64,000 bases of DNA from positions 226,612,501 to 226,676,500 of the forward strand of contig CM032228.1 in NCBI GenBank assembly GCA_019009955.1, read 5' to 3'. Numbering within the stretch: position 1 is the stretch's first letter; each line of letters opens with the position of its first letter. This document shows positions 60,430 to 64,000 of the stretch, one piece after another. The position numbers and the translations under genes are program-made. This DNA comes from Riptortus pedestris. Lineage: Eukaryota > Arthropoda > Insecta > Hemiptera > Alydidae. The notes under the pieces were generated by a model. That model saw only the letters and a list, made by a program, of their open reading frames with translations, had not been told where the DNA came from and searched no databases.

Positions 60430-62880
60430 CATCGAAAGCCTGACGAACTCAGTTACTGAGGGAAAGCTTTGAACAGAAATTATGCGAGAGATGACGACAG
60501 GTGTAGGTATGGTACATAAAAATATAAGAGAAATGACACTTCTTTTGCGTCTCCCCCCCCCTCATAATATCCTAAGTAACTCCTTAATTATATGGCCTAC
60601 AACAAAAATGGAAACAACGAACCGATCATGTTCTATAGTGAGTTCTGATGAAATATAAGAATTTTGCATAAACACCCTTGTCCTTTCCATAGGGGATCCT
60701 GACCGTAATCGTACACAATCTTCTTTTTTTTCTATCAAAAAATATGAAAAATATAAAGCTTGGATTCGATATATTTGTGGCCATTAGGACAAGTACTGAT
60801 AAGAAGCTAACTAATAACTGTTCTAGAGGTGTGTACCTGCAAACTACCTCAATAGGTTACATCTTTGAAATTAATTAAAAGGCGGGATGGTCATTCCGTA
60901 GATAAGAATATTCAGCTAATCCCGTTCGTAACACTCATTTTTCATCAAATATTATCACAGTGTCGGTTTAAAATTATGTATCCGGGAGCAAATAAGCAAC
61001 TGGGATTTCAACCTGTGAACATGTGTGTGTGACACGAAAATAATACAGGGGGACATTATTTACGGCTAGTCTAAGAAGATGGGATCAGAGTGTTCTCCAA
61101 CAAGAATTATAGCATACTCTTAGTGCAATAGGAGAATCCACATAGGACAAGAAAAGGGAAGATGTATGGCTAATGGCTGATACTGAAGGTGCCTATAAAT
61201 TGGACCATTGATAAATTAAGTAGAAAGCATTCCAATTACCGAGGCCAATGGTGAGATATGAATCACTCCAATTCCAACTCGACAATAGGCTCCAATGGAT
61301 AACCATTTCGTGAAACTCTGCCAATACTCTGCCCCTTTCTATATTGTCTACTGAATTATTAGCTTAATAAACCTCAGAGGCCAAAGGAGTTTAGAAGTAG
61401 CAGGATGTTAAGACTACAATATGCCTCAAAAAATACATCAGATTTTACATTTAAATAAAATTCAGGCATTAACTAATGTATTTTACCAACATGAATTTGA
61501 GGCTATGTTTTTAAATTATTATACGTTGCTTATTATGCTATTAAATTTAATATTTTTATAAATTACTTTATATTTAGTATGAATAAAGCCATTTTACTTA
61601 ATATCATTCCTGACCAACCTGCTCCTCTGTCTATTTTTAAGGTGACGTGTCAGAGGCAGCCCACTGTATACTTCGATTTTCTGATAAACTCTGAAACATA
61701 CATAGCGCCTACAGAAGAAAGTCGAAGTGTAGCTGGAAATGAGCGTAGTGGAAGGCAAGGTCGAAACCACTAGAGTACAAAGCCAGCAAGATAAAATTGT
61801 GAACAAAAATCCATATTATGAGTACAATGAAGTCGAATGTTTCAGCAGACATTTTTGGGACTCTCTCCTTAAAAATTATTCTAAAAAAATATATTTTTTA
61901 ACATAAAGTTTTTGAAACTGTTAAACAGTTTAACTCACTTGTTTATTATTACTTAACTTGTTAATTTGCAGTGAAAAATGAAATTAATTGCCCTCAACAT
62001 GTGCAGTGGAATGAATTAGCTTTAGATATTAAGAATGGCAATGAAAGTATTTAATCGAGCCTCGTTTTTAACATTATTCCGATCCACCATTATGAATATT
62101 TTTCTCGGATCTTCACTATCACCCCCCCCCCGTTACATTAGTAAAAATTTGCATGATAACTTGCTATTTATTTATAATACTGAGAATGAATTATATTACA
62201 AGTCACGACGTTCAAGCGTAAAGGCATGAGGGAAACTTAAGCCAAGGTTTTCTGAAGACGTGCAGTAGCGAAGGTTTGCCAGTTTTTCCATTGCTATGAA
62301 AACTAATGGGTATTCGTGACTCTCTTTGAATTGTGACCTATCTTTTGAGAAAGATTCTGCCATGAACGATGCCCCTGAGGCGTCCACAAGGCATTACATT
62401 ATGGTTTTCCTCTGAGCCATCTTCCAGCTTTCACAAGCTCTTCTAACCTAATTTGCATATTCCATATATTTACAAATTGGAAAGTGCTGTTCATGGGCAT
62501 ATTTATTCTGCAGTAATATCCCAAAAATTAGATGTACTATTATTAACAAATTTCCTTTCTGAAAATATCCGCCATTGAGGTAGTACCAAAGATATAGAAC
62601 TTGACGACCATTTCTCAAAACCCCTACCAATGCCAACGAGCAGACCAAGAATATAACATTCTTTCAAATTCAAACCAATCCTATTATCTGTGTATACAAA
62701 ATTTGTTTCACAATATCCCCGTATAGCTTCCATGAAAACCGGTATCTACCAATGTGTATAATAAGAGTTTGTAAGCTAGATGAATCTTTACTCTTTAGTG
62801 GGAAATGATATATTTAAGATATACGCTTATGAGAAATCCATTAAGAAGATAAGTCAATTTAAAAATAAAAAAACAAATAA
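60430..62880. other. Non-coding AT-rich stretch
   Basis: Short frames on both strands, none supported. Nothing recognised. Confidence 0.5.
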
Positions 62881-62889
62881 TAGTATGTT

Positions 62890-63260
62890 CCCCAGGGTTG
62901 CGTAAACTAAGCAGATTTTCCACATCCTGGAATGGGGATGTAAGTAATGATGGTGATCTGTCGTCATTACTTATTCTCTATATTTCTCATAGTAAGACAC
63001 TTATATAAATAGGAACTGGTATTTATGCTGAACATGAGAAGTTAATTAATGACTTCATTGCCTACAGAGAAAATTGGATTAGAAGCCGGGGTTGACTAAA
63101 AACGAAACAAATATAATTAAATCCCTTAATACTCGATTTAAAAAAAAAAAAATCCAATAATTGATATGCTCAATAATAATGGAGATATTCTGAATTTTAT
63201 ATTCTTTCTTCTCTGCTAACCCCCTCCCCAACACCCTTGTGGTCTGATTTCAACTATTAA
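62890..63260 (-). mobile_element. TIR DNA element, minus-orientation right-end copy
   Basis: The minus strand ends GGAAAATCTGCTTAGTTTAC then GCAACC. The interior shares AATAATGGAGATATTCTGAA and a C-rich run with the 41157 and 50235 copies. Confidence 0.45.
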
Positions 63261-63535
63261 AATACCCACTCCAAAAAAAAAAAACTGGGCAAAATGTGTC
63301 AATTCCTTAAACTAAAAATGTTTTATGAGAAGAAGGAGATCTTATAGTTATTTTTTTTAGTAGGTCATAATAATCTATTTTCCTTAATGCAAATATAACT
63401 CCTTCCGTAGAGAACAAATAGCATAATCTTGTCAAAGGTATTAATAAAAATGTACATACAATTCCTTGAAGACTTCACATTAAGTTTGCAGACAAAGTTC
63501 AAATAAATTAAACATCCGTGATGCAAGCTAAGAAG

Positions 63536-63568
63536 ACTCACCTGAAACAAAAGGAAATAAAATTAGTA
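63536..63568 (-). other. Candidate recursive splice site (ratchet point)
   Basis: Read on the minus strand the sequence is a branch-point-like TACTAAT (63562-63568), then a pyrimidine tract ttttatttccttttgtttcag, joined directly to GTGAGT (63541-63536). An excellent 3' splice site abutting an excellent 5' splice site (YAG/GTRAGT) is the signature of recursive splicing known from very long arthropod introns. The strand matches the exons at 21.4, 48.9 and 52.3 kb, which would lie downstream of it. An ordinary acceptor of a small exon is the main alternative; the frame after the junction stays open for about 60 codons but is AT-rich. Confidence 0.45.
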
Positions 63569-64000
63569 AATATAATGCAATTATAGGAGTTGCTAAAGAG
63601 AGATGTAATAAACGTAGAGTATGAGTTTAACTCTTAATTTGGGAAAGTAGGGGCTGAAGTTGAGGCGGCTAAGCTCTTTAATGGCGGGACAACTTTGCCG
63701 GGTTTTAGGCAGCCAACACTGATTCTAACTTTGCCCAGAACAACTGGAATAAATATGGCTTAGCTCTAGGCTCTTTCAATCCTTTCATTTTTATGAGCTG
63801 TCTTATAAATGTTTTGAATAACCAAGAGAAGCTATAAAGGCAAGCATAAATGCCTTAAATAAGGAACTCAATTTATTTTAATCCTTCCTTTACATATACT
63901 GAGTAAGTTAATACCCGTAGATGACTCCTGCCTCTTTAAATATCTTAATTTTCTCTATTTGAAATCAATCGTATAGATTTTCAAAAGTGTCTTCAAGAGT

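Noticed and set aside
1..64000. CRISPR arrays, bacterial operons, viral genes, intact transposase or reverse transcriptase
   Set aside because: None seen. Repeats are dispersed SINE and TIR elements, and no long frames with such motifs exist.

Overview
This is an AT-rich (roughly two thirds A+T by eye) stretch of animal genomic DNA. There are no operons, no bacterial-style genes and no long open reading frames. It has short splice-flanked exons, tRNA-derived SINEs with target-site duplications, a multicopy terminal-inverted-repeat DNA element, microsatellites, and isolated GC-richer blocks that resemble promoters or enhancers. An invertebrate, plausibly an arthropod such as a crustacean, fits best. 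The species assignment is inference only.

The best-supported gene content lies on the minus strand. At 21411-21680 there is a start exon, a 78-nt intron with good splice signals, and a second exon. The reading frame is kept exactly across the junction, and the second exon ends in a clean phase-0 donor. It encodes a basic, Ser/Pro-rich leader containing [12 protein letters not shown]. Two more GC-rich blocks further upstream on the same strand, at 48926-49006 and 52278-52364, each hold an ATG-initiated frame ending in a phase-0 donor. I read these as candidate alternative first exons of one large minus-strand gene, all able to join the same phase-0 exon beyond the left edge of the window. A near-perfect recursive splice site (YAG/GTGAGT with a TACTAAT branch point) at 63536-63562, also on the minus strand, suggests the transcribed region extends past the right edge. 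The leader resembles what I remember of SynGAP/DAB2IP/raskol-type RasGAP N-termini. That is a weak, unverified identification.

Region by region: 1-9 kb is repeat-rich and non-coding, with a degenerate open region at 8.4-8.8 kb and a possible plus-strand start exon at 9.03 kb. 9-21 kb is intron-like, with regulatory-looking islands at 10.3 and 13.6 kb. 21.4-21.7 kb holds the main exon pair. 25.6-28.1 kb holds a GATA/Myb palindrome, a possible small first exon and two SINEs. 34-37.5 kb holds a possible plus-strand exon, (AT)n tracts and two abutting DNA elements. 40.8-44.8 kb is a cluster of GC-rich blocks with repeated TGATTAAT/TGACAG (Exd-Hox plus Hth-like) arrangements, the best enhancer candidate. 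48.9-52.6 kb holds the two alternative first exons and a small divergent ORF. 53-64 kb is mostly intron-like, with one repeat-rich stretch, a YY1-type promoter candidate and the recursive splice site.

No rRNA, functional tRNA, CRISPR array or intact transposase or reverse transcriptase was seen.
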